Of a DNA stretch of 64,000 nucleotides, positions 43,663-54,952 are shown in pieces. The notes under the pieces were generated by a model. The model searched no databases. It saw only the letters and a list, made by a program, of their open reading frames with translations, and had not been told where the DNA came from. A program made the translations under genes and the position numbers. The stretch's first letter is position 1, and every line of letters starts with the position of its first letter. Origin of the DNA: Eustoma russellianum (lineage: Eukaryota; Streptophyta; Magnoliopsida; Gentianales; Gentianaceae); the NCBI GenBank assembly GCA_036186865.1, contig AP025042.1:34764453-34828452 (forward strand), read 5' to 3'.

Positions 43663-46600
43663 GAGCTATCCTAGCGTGTTCAGTACCTGCCAACGTGTTA
43701 TTTGATAGTGGCGCTAGCCTCTCCTTCATATCCAAGAAATTTGCAAAGAATATTGAGCAAAACCCAACCTATAGTGATGCACCCTATAGAATCCAAGCAG
43801 CTGGGGAACAGGTTCTTGTAGCTTACCATGTTTTCAAAAACTGTGATCTTGAGTTCGAAAACCATCGGTTTGACGCCGATTTTATTTCCATACCCATAAC
43901 AGACTTCGATGTGATTCTTGGGATGGATTGGTTTTTCCAAGAATCATGCCAACATCAATTGTAAAAAAAAAGTTACCTTTAAGGATCCCACACGTAAAGA
44001 AGTGACCTTTCAAGGAGGATCGAAGTTGCGGAAGTGTCCTAAGAATGTTTATGTAAATGCGATTCGTGCTAATAAGGCACTGAAGAAAGGACATGAGGGA
44101 TATCTTGTCTATGCAAATGCCGATCAAGCGCCCTCAGATCTTTCTCAAGTCCCCGTAGTTCGTGAATACCCAGATGTTTTTCCAGAAGAGTTACCAGGTC
44201 TTCCTCTGGACCAGGAGATATCTTTTGAAATCAACTTGGTTCCGGTAGCTGAACCAATATCAAAGGATTCCTACCGAATGGCACCAGCAGAACTAAAAGA
44301 GCTGAAGGAACAGCTACGCGAACTGCTGGAAAAGAAACTTATTCGCCAAGTGTTTCACCTTGGGGAGCTCCCGTACTTATTCGTCAAGAAAAAGGACATA
44401 AGTATGCGGTTATATATTGACTATCGGGAGCTCAACAAAATCACTATAAAGAATAAGTACCCATTGTCAATGATCGACGATCTGTTCGATCAGCTTCGGG
44501 TAAGCAAACTAAAATTTTATTTTAGTAATGAGTCTATTATAAACCCTACCTAAAGGTATCATGATGCAGGGGGCAAGGATTTTCAGTAAAGTTGATCTTC
44601 GCTCAGGATATTTCCAATTGAAGGTCAAGGCTGAGGACGTCCAGAAAACTGCATTCAGAACCTGTTATGGACATTACGAATTTCTAGTAATGTCATTTGG
44701 ACTGACCAACGCCCCTGCGGCGTTTATGGATCTAATGAATCGAGTCTTTCAAGACCAACTAGACAAGTTTGTTGTAGTATTCATCGACGATATTTTGATC
44801 TACTCATCTGATGAAGAGACCCATGCAAACCATTTAAGGGTCGTTCTGGACATTCTACAGAGAAAACAACTGTACAGTAAATTTAGTAAATGTGAATTCT
44901 GGCTACGAAGTGTAGCATTTCTGAACATGTAATATCTGAAGAGGGTATATCTGTAGACCCCAAGAAAATCTAGGCAATCACGGAATGGCCCAGACCAACC
45001 AACATTACAGAGGTACGAAGGTTTTCTTGGTCTCGCCGGTTACTACCATAAGTTTGTGGAAGGATTTTCTCAAATTGTTATGCCTCTTACCCGTTTGACC
45101 CAAAAGAAAACCAAGTTTGAATGGACCTCAGATTGCGAAAAGAGTTTTATCGAATTAAAGAAGAAGCTGACCTCCGTCCCAGTTTTAGCGCAACCCATTC
45201 CTGGTGAAAACTTTGTAGTATACAGTGATGCCTCTAAGAACGGGCTGGGATGCGTACTAATGCAAAAAGACCGAGTGATTGCTTATGCATCTCGACAGTT
45301 AAAGCCAATTGAACAAAACTACCTTGCACATGACCTTGAATTAGCAGCTGTAGTCTTTGCACTAAAAATATGGAGGCACTATTTGTACGGTGAGAAGTGC
45401 GAAATTTTCACAGACCACAAGAGCCTCAAGTATCTGTTCACCCAAAAAGAACTAAACATGCATCAGCGCATATGGCTAGAATTAATGAAAGACTACGACC
45501 TATCAATTCAGTGTCATCCGGGAAAACCCAACAAGGTAGCTGACGTATTAAGTAGAAAAACAAGCCATCCACGCCAAACCACCTTTGTAGCGTGACATGG
45601 AAGAATTTGATCTGGAGGAGGTTGATTCAATTGAAGGCATGCTCGCAAAGTTGGTGCTGATTCCTTCGCTGATAGACAAAATTAAAGATGGACAAGAAAA
45701 TGATGAAACCCTAAAGAGATAAAGGACCGGATGAAGATTAAACCATTTGAAGAGTTTTAAAGTCAGAAACGACAACAACTTGTGGTTTCGAGAAAGGCTG
45801 TGTGTACCCAATAAACATGGACATAATGAATGAAGTTCTTCGGGAAGCCCAACAACTCTCGGTTATCTATTCACCCTGGAGCCAATAATATGTATCAAGA
45901 TTTGAAGCAACGATTCTGGTGGCATGGCATGAAAAGACATATTGTGGAATTCGTAGAAAGTGCCTCGTTTGCCAGAAGGTGAAAGCGGAACATCAGAAAC
46001 CCGCTGGGTTGCTACAACCTCTTGAAGTTTCCGAATGAAAATAGGACCACATTACTATGGATTTTGTTACGGACCTACCAAGAACAAGGAACGGATACGA
46101 TACCATTTGGGTAGGTGCGTGATCGCCTAACAAAGTCCGCTATGACAATCAAGGCTCTAATGGTGAAATTGGGCTACGATGTATGTTGAACAAATTGTGA
46201 GTACTTCATGGAGTACCCCTAAGTATTGTGTGTGACCGCGACCCTCGCTTCACATCACGATTTTGGACAGCTTTTCAGAAAGCGATGGGCACTGAGATCC
46301 GCTGAGCTTGGTATTTCATCTCCAATTGATGGTGAATCAGAAAGGGACCATTCAGACATGGAAGACACGCTACGATCTTGCGTACTTGAGCTTTGGGGGA
46401 AGATGGGAGTCGGAGCCTCAAACCGGTAGAATTTTCTTATAACAATAGTTACCATCGATCCATAGGGATGGCTCCGTATGAGCACTTTATGGAAGAAAGT
46501 GCCGATCCCTGCTCTACTAGGATGAAATCGGAGATAGATTCTTATTGGGACCCTACCTAGTGGAGCAGACTCGAGAGAAAATAAAAATCATAAGGCAAAA

Positions 46601-47086
46601 GTTACAAGCGGCCCAAGATAGAAGCATGGTTTGGGCAGATGAGAAGCGGCAACCATTAGAATTTCAAGTCGAGGAAAAGGTGTTCCTAAAGGTATCGCCG
46701 ACAAAAGGAGTTAAGAGATTCAATACCAAAGGGAAATTAAGCCCAAGATTTATTGGACCCTATGAGATTCTTGAAAAATCGGGCAAGTTGCTTATCGATT
46801 AGCACTACCGCCCTCACTATCTCAATTACATGATGTGTTTCATGTATCTCAACTTCGTCGGTATGTGCACGAGCCTAGCCATGTTACAGAGGAACAACCC
46901 TTGAAGATCAAAGCCGACACGATATACGTGGAAGAACCGAAAAGGATAATTGATCGTAAGGAAAAGGTGTTAAGGAGACGATCGATACCTATAGTCAAGG
47001 TGCAGTGGAAGAACCATTCGATTGATGAATCTACCTGGGAAGTAGAAGAAAGCATGAAAAACTTGTACACTCACCTCTTTGACTAG
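43663..47086 (+). pseudogene. Gypsy 3 pol (protease, RT, RNase H, integrase, chromodomain-like tail), decayed
   Basis: Protease with DSGAS (about 43707) and VILGMDW; RT with IDYRELNKITIKNKYPL, a gap at 44500-44569, FSKVDLRSGYFQLKV, SFGLTNAPAAF and FIDDILIYSS (catalytic Asps kept); RNase H with YSDASKNGLGCVLMQ, ASRQLKPIEQNY and HPGKPNKVADVLSRK (45056-45595). The integrase is badly broken (45600-46540) but keeps CLVCQKVKAEHQKPAG and CDRDPRFTS. The tail shows VSPTKGVKRF, SPRFIGPYEIL, VSQLRRYV and IPIVKVQWKNH..STWEVEE. It ends at TAG 47084-47086. Many shifts make it non-functional. Confidence 0.9.
44500..44569 (+). other. Intron-like interruption 2 of gypsy 3 (inside RT)
   Basis: 70 bp from GTAAGCAAAC to CATGATGCAG. 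Removal joins FDQLR to GARIFSKVDL. Same codon boundary as in gypsy 1 and pol fragment 2. Confidence 0.8.
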
Positions 47087-47116
47087 CACTTTTAAGTTTC
47101 AAGGACAAAACTTGTA

Positions 47117-47130
47117 ATAAGGGGGGAGGA
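47117..47130 (+). promoter_or_regulatory. Polypurine tract of gypsy 3
   Basis: AATAAGGGGGGAGGA-type tract directly before the 3' LTR at 47131; identical core to gypsy 1. Confidence 0.9.
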
Positions 47131-50100
47131 TGTTGTAATCAATTAGGAACCCTTTTGTACTTGAGATCTATTTAAGAGAATATATGACAAGATATGTCTG
47201 CAATTAGAATTTATTGAGTCGATGATTATTATTTTAGATTACGTATGGAAAGTAATATATATATATAATTTTGAGCATGAATATTGGACCATGGGGAGAG
47301 GCCCAATTCACCCCCAAGTGCTTGGGAGGTTTCGGCCCTAAGGATAGGAAAGGCCTTAATGGAATTTCTTAAGATTGTAAGGGTCATCTTCTAAGTAAAC
47401 CAATAAGCCAATAAACAAGTATGGGTAATGGCAAGAAAAAATTGGTTTCAACCAACACCCATTTTCGGCCCTTAGCCCAAAGAGGGCTCAAACACTTTTT
47501 TCCTAATTATCCATTTTAAAAGAAAGAAAGGGAAAAGAAAATAAAATAAATAAGAAGAGGGGGAAATTACCCTAATTAAGGCATTGTTGGGGTCATTAAA
47601 GACCCCAACCGCCGGATGGGAGGGGGGTAGCCAACCAGGGAGGTGTTTACTCCACCATGGTTATCTGCATCCAACCAAGGTTAAAGTAACTATGATTAAA
47701 TAAGTAACTAAGGTTAGCTCAAAAAGTAACTATGATTAGAATAAAGTAATCAAGGTTAGTGATAAAGTAACCTTGGTTAACTAAAAAGTAACCAAGGTTA
47801 AAAATCAAATAAAGTAATTAAGGTTAATTCTTTTAACCTTACTAAGTCTTCCACCCCTTCCCTTTACCCCCAACGGCTACAACCTAGCCAAGAAGAGAGT
47901 TCCCTCCAAAAACTATTGAGTATTCTTCCATTCTTCTAAACACTCAAAGAACCCCAAGTGCAAGAAGAGCTCCTTCTCCTCCCTTCACCCCAAACCACAC
48001 GGCCAAGAGCAAAACAAGAGGTTCCTAGGTTCTTCCAAGACTAAGGGATATTAGGTAAGTATTCTTATCCCTCTTGAGAAGATATCTACATTTTCATAAG
48101 GTGAAACTTATGGTGGTATTTCTTGCTCATAACCATGACCTTCAAGGTCACTAGGCTCAACAAGTCTCAAGCTTTTGTGGATTCTAGTCTTGAGAAGCTT
48201 GGATACTACTCAAGCTCTTTTTGGTAAGTTCATCTAGCCCTTACTAAGCGTATCCTTTACTTAAGGTTGTAACTAACCATTTACCCCTTTTCCTTTCGAA
48301 AACCGTGGGGTACATGCCTAAAAGAGAGAAAGGTTCCAACCTTCCATACATCTTTCAAGAGGAGTAAGTGAAAAGGCAAGTACACTATACGTTTTGTGGC
48401 TTGAATGTGAAAGTGCTTGAATGAATGACTAGATAACCTTAAGATTCAATTTTAGATGTGAAATGCTAAGCCTTGATGCATGAAACTTTCGGCCTAGGGG
48501 TTAAGTGGCGTGTATGTGTGGGTTTTTGCTTAAAGGTGGATTCTTTATTGGTTTTAAGCACTATTATGTGATAATCCAAGACGAACATGCTAAAGATCCC
48601 TTCTTTTCTATGGATAAGGCATACGGTGGAGAGGGTTAAAAGAAAAGAGGTAGTTTTTGCATGAAGTAATAAGTTATGGGGTATAGTGGGAACAAGATTT
48701 ATGCTTTTGTGTATTAAGCTTAATATGCTCTTTGTGGAGTTGTGATTTTGCCTTGCATGTGCATAAAAAGGGCTGTTTGGGGGCTAGGGTGCGTGTGCAC
48801 CAAATTTTACTAATGTTGATTTAGTGGAAATGTGGTGTGCTTGACCAAAGGATAATGTATGTGGTTTACAAACTGTTTTGTAGGGACTTACATATGACGT
48901 TTGTAACATGTAAATTTCCCATGAAAAAGGTGAGTTGAAGCTTAATAAAGTGTTTACATAAAACAATGCAAGTTGGGGCCATATAGGAATGAAAAATGAC
49001 CAAAAACTGAAATTTACTGGAGCAGGGCAGATTTTAGGCCGTTTTGTGAGACCTGAAAAGGACCTTAGAGACATTCAATTTAGTTGATTTTTGGTATGAC
49101 ACATCCTTATGTATATATTAGATAAGAGAGTTGGATTTTTATTAAAAGAAGTTATGGATTATTTTTAGTGAATTTTTTACTAAAACTGGTCATGATGGAA
49201 ATTTTATTGGGCTAGACAGATTTTATATGACCTAATGAGTAACCAGGAAATAGACCTTAGGAATATGCAATTAATTGGGCTAATTTTCGGTAGGATACTA
49301 GCCCTAGGAGTTTACTAAGCTTGAGAGCTAGAATTCTGAAAAAACATTTACGGTATGGTCGCACTAGGATTTGTAGTAAAATCGGTCAATCCAGAAATCA
49401 GCATGTAACGCTTTTAGGAAAAAGAATAAATGATACCTCTAACGATATTATAAATCCGCAAAATTCATTTACCAACTACTTAAGACATATGTGAACCCTT
49501 CTATGTAAGCCACTTATTTTAGAATGACTAATTGAAGGGTAAATACCATAAATAAGTGGGCGTCATTAATCTAAGATTTTGGGTAGAAATAAAGAACTTA
49601 TTATAAGGCCTTGTTCGAATGGACTTAGGATAGTTATACGACTTGGACTCACAATCACCAATTAACGGAATAATAGCCGGCCCAAATTAAAAGAGGTTTA
49701 ATGGGCTTACACGAAAGACAAAAGAGAAAGGGGCAATGTATCGCCAAGGATTTTGTAGCCTTATTTTGTAATTAATCAACTAAGTGTCTTACACATTTAA
49801 TATCTTTGCGAGTATTCTATTGTAAATATGAATGACAATTCTTTGCACATCTATGACAAGCATTCATAATAGTGGGCCTAACTATAAGGGATTAAGGCCG
49901 AGTATAAGGAATGATAATGCTGGAAATGTTTCATGCGTAGCGAACGAGTTGTACATATGTGTATATGTAACGCATTATATCATGGTTTGCATAATACATG
50001 TCATGCATTGCATCATCGTCATTTACATGATTCATGGCATTGATTTTATGAAAGAATGATGTAAAGCATTTTTAAAGAAAAGATTTTGTTTTAAAAAGAA

Positions 50101-51167
50101 CGCTTCCCACCGGTACCGTGTGTGTGTATATTCCTGGCCAGTAAGGACCCGCCCAGATCCGGGGTTAATTGATCTGATGATATGGATTGTTCAGGCCCGG
50201 AGAGAATAGACCTGATATGGACCGTTCGGGCCTAGAGAGAATAGACCCAATAAGTGATGACGTTTAGTTCGAATCAAGGAATAATAGATTCGAAGGGGAG
50301 ACGTCACGTCACCGCCTCCGATCCAGGAAGATAGATCTGAACACTCTATTGTTTTTACGATGATGTTTTGAAAGAAAAGCCTGAAAGATCATATTCTCAT
50401 TTTATATCATGATGCATCACAACGTACATATGTATGCATGTCACGTTTATTGAGTCATCATGTGGTGACACATCATATTTAGACTAAGTTGTTATAACTT
50501 GGTAGCTCCCAAGTATGACCTCATTTAGTAATGATCCTTGATATGTTACGAAATTATGCAAGTTGCGGTCTTTTATTGTTATGTCCATTATTAAGTAACG
50601 ATTTTGCTTAAGTTATGATCTTCACGCATTAAGTGTTGACCACTATCGGGTATTGGATGGAGGACAAGTATGTTTCTAAACCGAAATTTTGGGGTTCGGT
50701 TCCTGTATGTACTTTCCATTTAATCCTCGATTATTATAGTATACTTGTTAGTGACTTTGTCACTAACTCCCTATTTTTCCTCCCAAAGACTGCATGGAAC
50801 AAGGTAGAATGGATTGAGGATGAACCTAGGGTCCCCTACCCGTGAGTGCGGCGAAGGATGGACGGATTAGGAGACATGATTTGCCGGTTGTGATTGATGA
50901 CTGATTATGCATTTGTGATGGGAAACATCTATTTTTGAGAATTTCGGTACATTTGACTTGGGTTGTAAAACTATGAATGATTTCGTAGATGTTTTAACTT
51001 GAGGTTTTAATTCTGTCACGGTTTCGCTTACTTATTGACGTGTAAGAGCGAAAGTCCATGCATTATATCATGGACCATGACATGTTATAGATCGACGCCT
51101 GGTACTCTCCTTAGTGAAGTACGGCGGATGCACCGACTCCGGCTAGGCCAGGGTGTGGGGCGCTATA
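47131..51167 (+). repeat. 3' LTR of gypsy 3 (4.04 kb)
   Basis: Collinear with the 5' LTR, including the GGTTA array (about 47650-47850), donor-like sites (48055, 48376), dyad array (50154-50340, one unit more than the 5' LTR) and coding end (50787-50845). It ends CTATA at 51167, before the GCTGA duplication. Confidence 0.95.
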
Positions 51168-51172
51168 GCTGA

Positions 51173-51304
51173 ACCATCGATCGCAGTCCCAATATCGCAA
51201 TATGGAGAAAATGCTGGTGCCGGGCAGATCGAAATTGAGATCGTAACAAAAGGGAATTGCGAAGGCTACTGTCGCCAGAGCGCGACATTGCCAGAGTAGG
51301 TCAT
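51173..51304 (-). pseudogene. L1 element 1 ORF1, 5' part
   Basis: The minus-strand ATG at 51304 is followed by MTYSGNVALWRQ and an in-frame TAG. Beyond that stop the frame stays open up to the insertion site and is in register with SAVIVSHVCADC on the other side (38076 downward). This shows that gypsy 3 split one ORF. The TAG may be a decayed CAG. Confidence 0.7.
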
Positions 51305-51359
51305 CGTTTTTTCTTCCCTCTACACTTCCTTATTGCATGTGCTTGTAGATATATATATG

Positions 51360-53045
51360 TTTTTTTATAAGATCGATATTTATTATAGAACCTCACTTAT
51401 GGCGGAGGTAAAACATATTACGTCAATGTTCATCATATGAAAAAAGTTAATGTAGCGAGCTAATGATTGTCAACCTCCAATCATATATGATATGCCGCAT
51501 CAAAATCTTGCCAAATAAAACCACCCTTGTGGATAAAACCTTGGCGAAGGAAAAAATGTATATATTTATATTATTGGAGTGTTGATCAAATACAAATAGT
51601 ATGAAAGAATATAACAATTAAGTAGGATTGCGCGCTATCGGCTCCCGTGGGTAATGTCTGAATAGGGCATCGTAGAAGATTCAGCATAAAGTCGGTGCAG
51701 AGTGATTCAGTGCGTTATTGCCAGTCATAGGAAGCCGGTTCACCTCATACAAACCAAAAATAAGTCATATAATAGTATACTAATAACAGCATGTGATAAA
51801 AAAAACTAGGGAGATATAGAACATACCCATGGCACCTTGATCCAAAGTGAACCAAGGTGACACTGTTAGTAAGAGCCTCCTCCAAGCTGTAGAATACCAA
51901 CCGCATGGAGATGACTTGCCTCAATTCTTAGGGTTGGTTCTTATTCGAAGCATTGAGCAATGCACCACCAAATCCACAATATCGCATATGAAGCAGTTAT
52001 GACATGCACAGAGGAAATCCAAACAAAACGATAGCATGAAAATGAAGCATCAATCGCAACAAAAAAGGTGTTTAAAAAGACGCACCAGTGTTGCTTGTGT
52101 CTTTGCTTGACACAGGCAACCACTAGAACTACTCGCTAATATGATATAAGACATTTGACTAATATCTTAAATTCGAAACTTGCACATCCATGAGTACTGC
52201 TGCTCCTCGCACTTCACAAGGAAGGCCCTGTAGTGAGTTATACAGGCGTAAGCCAAGTGATATCCATGTTGTGTTAATGTGTGAGCTGCTGTGTTGGCTT
52301 CACGCAGACAATACTGGAGAGTGGCTTGGTTGAGCGACAAGAATAAAGCTGTCCGATTCAGTTCCCCAGCCAATATACTGTGAGCTGCTGTCTATTCGGC
52401 AATGAAGAAAGAAGAGAGTAACAATTCGTCTCAACAATGATGCTATTATACTCTCTTGCATAATAAATCAAGGAAAACGTTAATGCCAATAACTCTACTC
52501 GTAATGGACTAACTAAAGGCAATGCAAAGCAAACATCGAAAAGCCACGGTCATCTCGCAAAACTGCTCCACCCGCTGCGCTTCATCTCCCCACTGATGCA
52601 TCCATATTCAATTTCATCTTCCTAGTTGGAGGAAGCACCCATCTAACGACCTCAGCCGTTTGCTTTCATTGGGGGAGAGAAGGAAAGTGCAACCAAATGA
52701 GGCATATGTTGTGCAAATTTCCTTCCATTCATTGCAGAGCACCACGTGTAGACATGCGTGTGTAGTTTCTCGATCAATCTCCTATAGACAAAAGTTTCCG
52801 TGCCAAAACATATAGCAGCATATTTTCCAAATAACCCATGTAACTATCGATGGAACTACCACAAGAAGCTGGCCTGCCATAGATGAGGCATTGGAGATAT
52901 GTCACCACCGACTTAGATGACCCTTTATTGTTCTACTATGAGGCATTGGGCCCGAGAAATTATAGATATTTCATTCCATAAAGGTCGTATCCTTGGGCAG
53001 TTCATAAAGATGTTGTCTTGAGTATCCAAGTTCTGGCAACAAAAT
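51360..53045 (-). mobile_element. L1-type LINE 2, 5'-truncated
   Basis: Same family as L1 element 1, shown by its T-run at 51359-51366 and the shared GGCGGAGG tail region. It has only the 3' end of ORF2: an RNase H remnant (LREANTAAHTLTQHGY, 52167-52373), then, further upstream in the element, a zinc-finger-like segment with CCQNLDTQDNIFMNCPRIRP (about 52970-53040). It stops at a TG/GTAT-rich run near 53045. The duplication is not clear because both flanks are simple sequence. Confidence 0.78.
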
Positions 53046-53244
53046 GTGTGTTGTGTGTGTGTATATGTATGTATGTATGTATGTATTCAGGCTATACATA
53101 CGTGTGGAGTAAATAGCTTTGGACAAGTTCATGGATATAAATATGTAAAGTAAAGTATAGTAGAAAATTTGATTGATTTATGTATATTATTATGGAATAT
53201 GAAAAAAATGTGTAAAGTAACATGAAATTAGGGTTTTTGGGTAT
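53046..53244 (+). mobile_element. Gypsy LTR 4, middle part
   Basis: About 200 bp starting with a GTAT microsatellite, between the truncated L1 and copia 3. The sequence ..TTAGGGTTTTTGGGTAT continues into TTTAGCTAAG at 58593 once copia 3 and one duplication copy are removed. Confidence 0.5.
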
Positions 53245-53656
53245 TGTTGGAATGCAAGAAGATCCTGATGCCTGAAGACTGACTAAGGAAGATTCTTACT
53301 CAGCGTATTAAGTTCATTGGGACATTTCGTCGAGCGATTTGTTAAATGCGTTGAAAACTTATGGCATTGAGTAATTCTTTATCAACGTTGTACATAATTG
53401 TAACTTAGCTGTTTAGATTCATTGTATTATCATGAATCTGTAGATTAGTTATTAGTTTTGTGGTTAATTAGGAGTATAGAGCTCGGCATTGGTTTGTAAA
53501 TATGGTGTTGCACCTGTCACATCAAGGCTAACGGCTAGTTGGCTTAATCCGTGTATTTATGCATTCATCCGGTGCATTCAATGTAATAGTTAATGAGAAG
53601 TGTTTTCACTCATTTCAAGTGAGATTCAAGTGATTGTTGTGTGATATTTCTCTATA
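53245..53656 (+). repeat. 5' LTR of copia 3
   Basis: Starts TGTTGGAATGC and ends TTTCTCTATA. It contains a TATA-like GTATTTAT at 53553-53560. Confidence 0.95.
53553..53560 (+). promoter_or_regulatory. TATA-like box in copia 3 5' LTR
   Basis: GTATTTAT in the 5' LTR corresponds to GTATATAT in the 3' LTR (58493-58500), about 100 bp before the LTR end. The 3' copy is the better TATA match. Confidence 0.5.
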
Positions 53657-53667
53657 TGGTATCAGCC
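53657..53667 (+). promoter_or_regulatory. Primer binding site of copia 3
   Basis: TGGTATCAGCC directly after the LTR; tRNA-Met type with one change near its end compared with the other elements. Confidence 0.85.
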
Positions 53668-53816
53668 ATTGAGCTCATCGTGTACAAGTGTTGTGTTTGA
53701 ACTGTTGATCACCTTCTTTTCGAAATTCTGCTATTTTGTGCAGTTTGTCTCAAGCAATATTCTTGATATCAATCAAATACGTGATCTATCCTATTGTTAT
53801 TCCATTGTGATAAGTT

Positions 53817-54952
53817 ATGGAGTCAGTTGGAAGCAAAGCACCCTTTGTACCAGGACCTTATGTCGCTGTTGCACCTGCTGGTTCGTCTGGAGCTAGTCAA
53901 GCCTGCAGATCTACCAATTCTACTCAAGTTACCATCACTAATCATAAGTTGAATGGTAGCAACTACCTTGTATGGTCTAGAGCAGTAAAAATGTTTATTA
54001 CAGGTAAAGGAAAGGAAGACTATCTCAAAGCTGATTCCAGCATTCCTGTGGAAAATGGCCCAAGCTTCAAACTGTGCAATGCTGAGAATGACATGATTAT
54101 GTCTTCCCATATTGGATCAATGACCAACGGATGTAAGTAATAATTTCATTCTGCATCTGAGATCTGGAAGGTAGCCCAAGAAATGTGCTTTAAAGTGGAT
54201 AATATTTCTGAGTTCTATGAACTTGATGTCATATTACATGACATCAAGCAAGGGGATTCACCTGTCAACATATACTTTGGCCAACTAAAACAGGTATGGC
54301 AGCAAATTGCTGTGCATGACACACATAAATGGCCATCTCAAGAGGCTGACAAAAGATACAAGTCCATCACAGAGACCAGAAGAACTTTCAGGATTCTGGC
54401 ATGTCTCAACAAGGAATTTGATGCTGTCAGGGGCAGGATTCATGGAACAAGACCTCTTCCTTCTGTCAACAGTGTATTTTCTGAGATTAGGCAGGAGGAG
54501 AGTAGAATTAAATTGATGATTTCTTCCTCCAACACTAAGGGAGCTGCTATGGCTGCTAGTTCTAAGCAACCCACACAGCTTCCTGCTAAGGCTGTTTCTA
54601 GTGTTGCGGGCAGAAAGTACAATTCACCTGCCCAAAATGCTCAAAGAAGAGGTCTTGATCCTAACAAATTCTGCAAATTTTGTAAGTATGGGCACTTGGA
54701 GGAGAGGTGTTATGACAAACATGGTAGGCCTCCTGTTGGTTGGAGAATTCTGAGTCATATACTATGAAGCCTCAGTCATCCCTAGTAGGGAATTGGAGAT
54801 GCCCTAACCCTAGCAACGGTCACAATGGAGGGTATTCTAGCCATTGTGCCACTAGACCAACTCTCAAGTTTCCTATCCAGAGCCAGCTTGATGACATCCT
54901 GCAGTTCATGAAACAGCACCAAGCTCAGTCAAGGCCACTTGACATTAACTAA
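53817..54952 (+). pseudogene. Copia 3 gag, decayed
   Basis: ATG 53817 begins MESVGSKAPF. The copia gag entry LNGSNYLVWSRAVKMF follows, and a stop near 54138 ends the first segment. The next (54183-54767) shows the UBN2-like YFGQLKQVWQQI and RRTFRILACLNKEFDAVRGRI, and ends with a CCHC-type knuckle CKFCKYGHLEERCYDKHG. A Gln/Pro-rich stretch leads to the protease region. Confidence 0.85.

Larger units (their letters stand above)
38077..51167 (+). mobile_element. Gypsy 3: complete chromovirus-like Ty3/gypsy element (13.1 kb)
   Basis: Two long LTRs (38077-42053 and 47131-51167) flank primer site, gag, pol and purine tract. The exact duplication GCTGA at 38072-38076 and 51168-51172 marks insertion into L1 element 1. 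It is related to gypsy 1: same gene order, same intron-like positions, same LTR end and same primer site, but the LTR start differs (TGTTGTAAYCAATTAGG). The two LTRs differ at many places and by indels by eye, so it is not a young copy. The 3' LTR ends CTATA, not CTACA. Confidence 0.96.
32441..51329 (-). mobile_element. L1-type LINE 1, near full length, split by gypsy 3
   Basis: On the minus strand: short 5' UTR (51329-51305), ORF1, ORF2 (endonuclease, RT, zinc-finger region, RNase H), 3' UTR and a short A-tail (T-run at 32443-32449). A 12-bp duplication, TTATTGCATGTG, flanks it at 32429-32440 and 51330-51341. Gypsy 3 occupies 38077-51167 within ORF1. Without that insert and its duplication the element is about 5.8 kb, the size of a complete plant L1. 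Confidence 0.92.
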
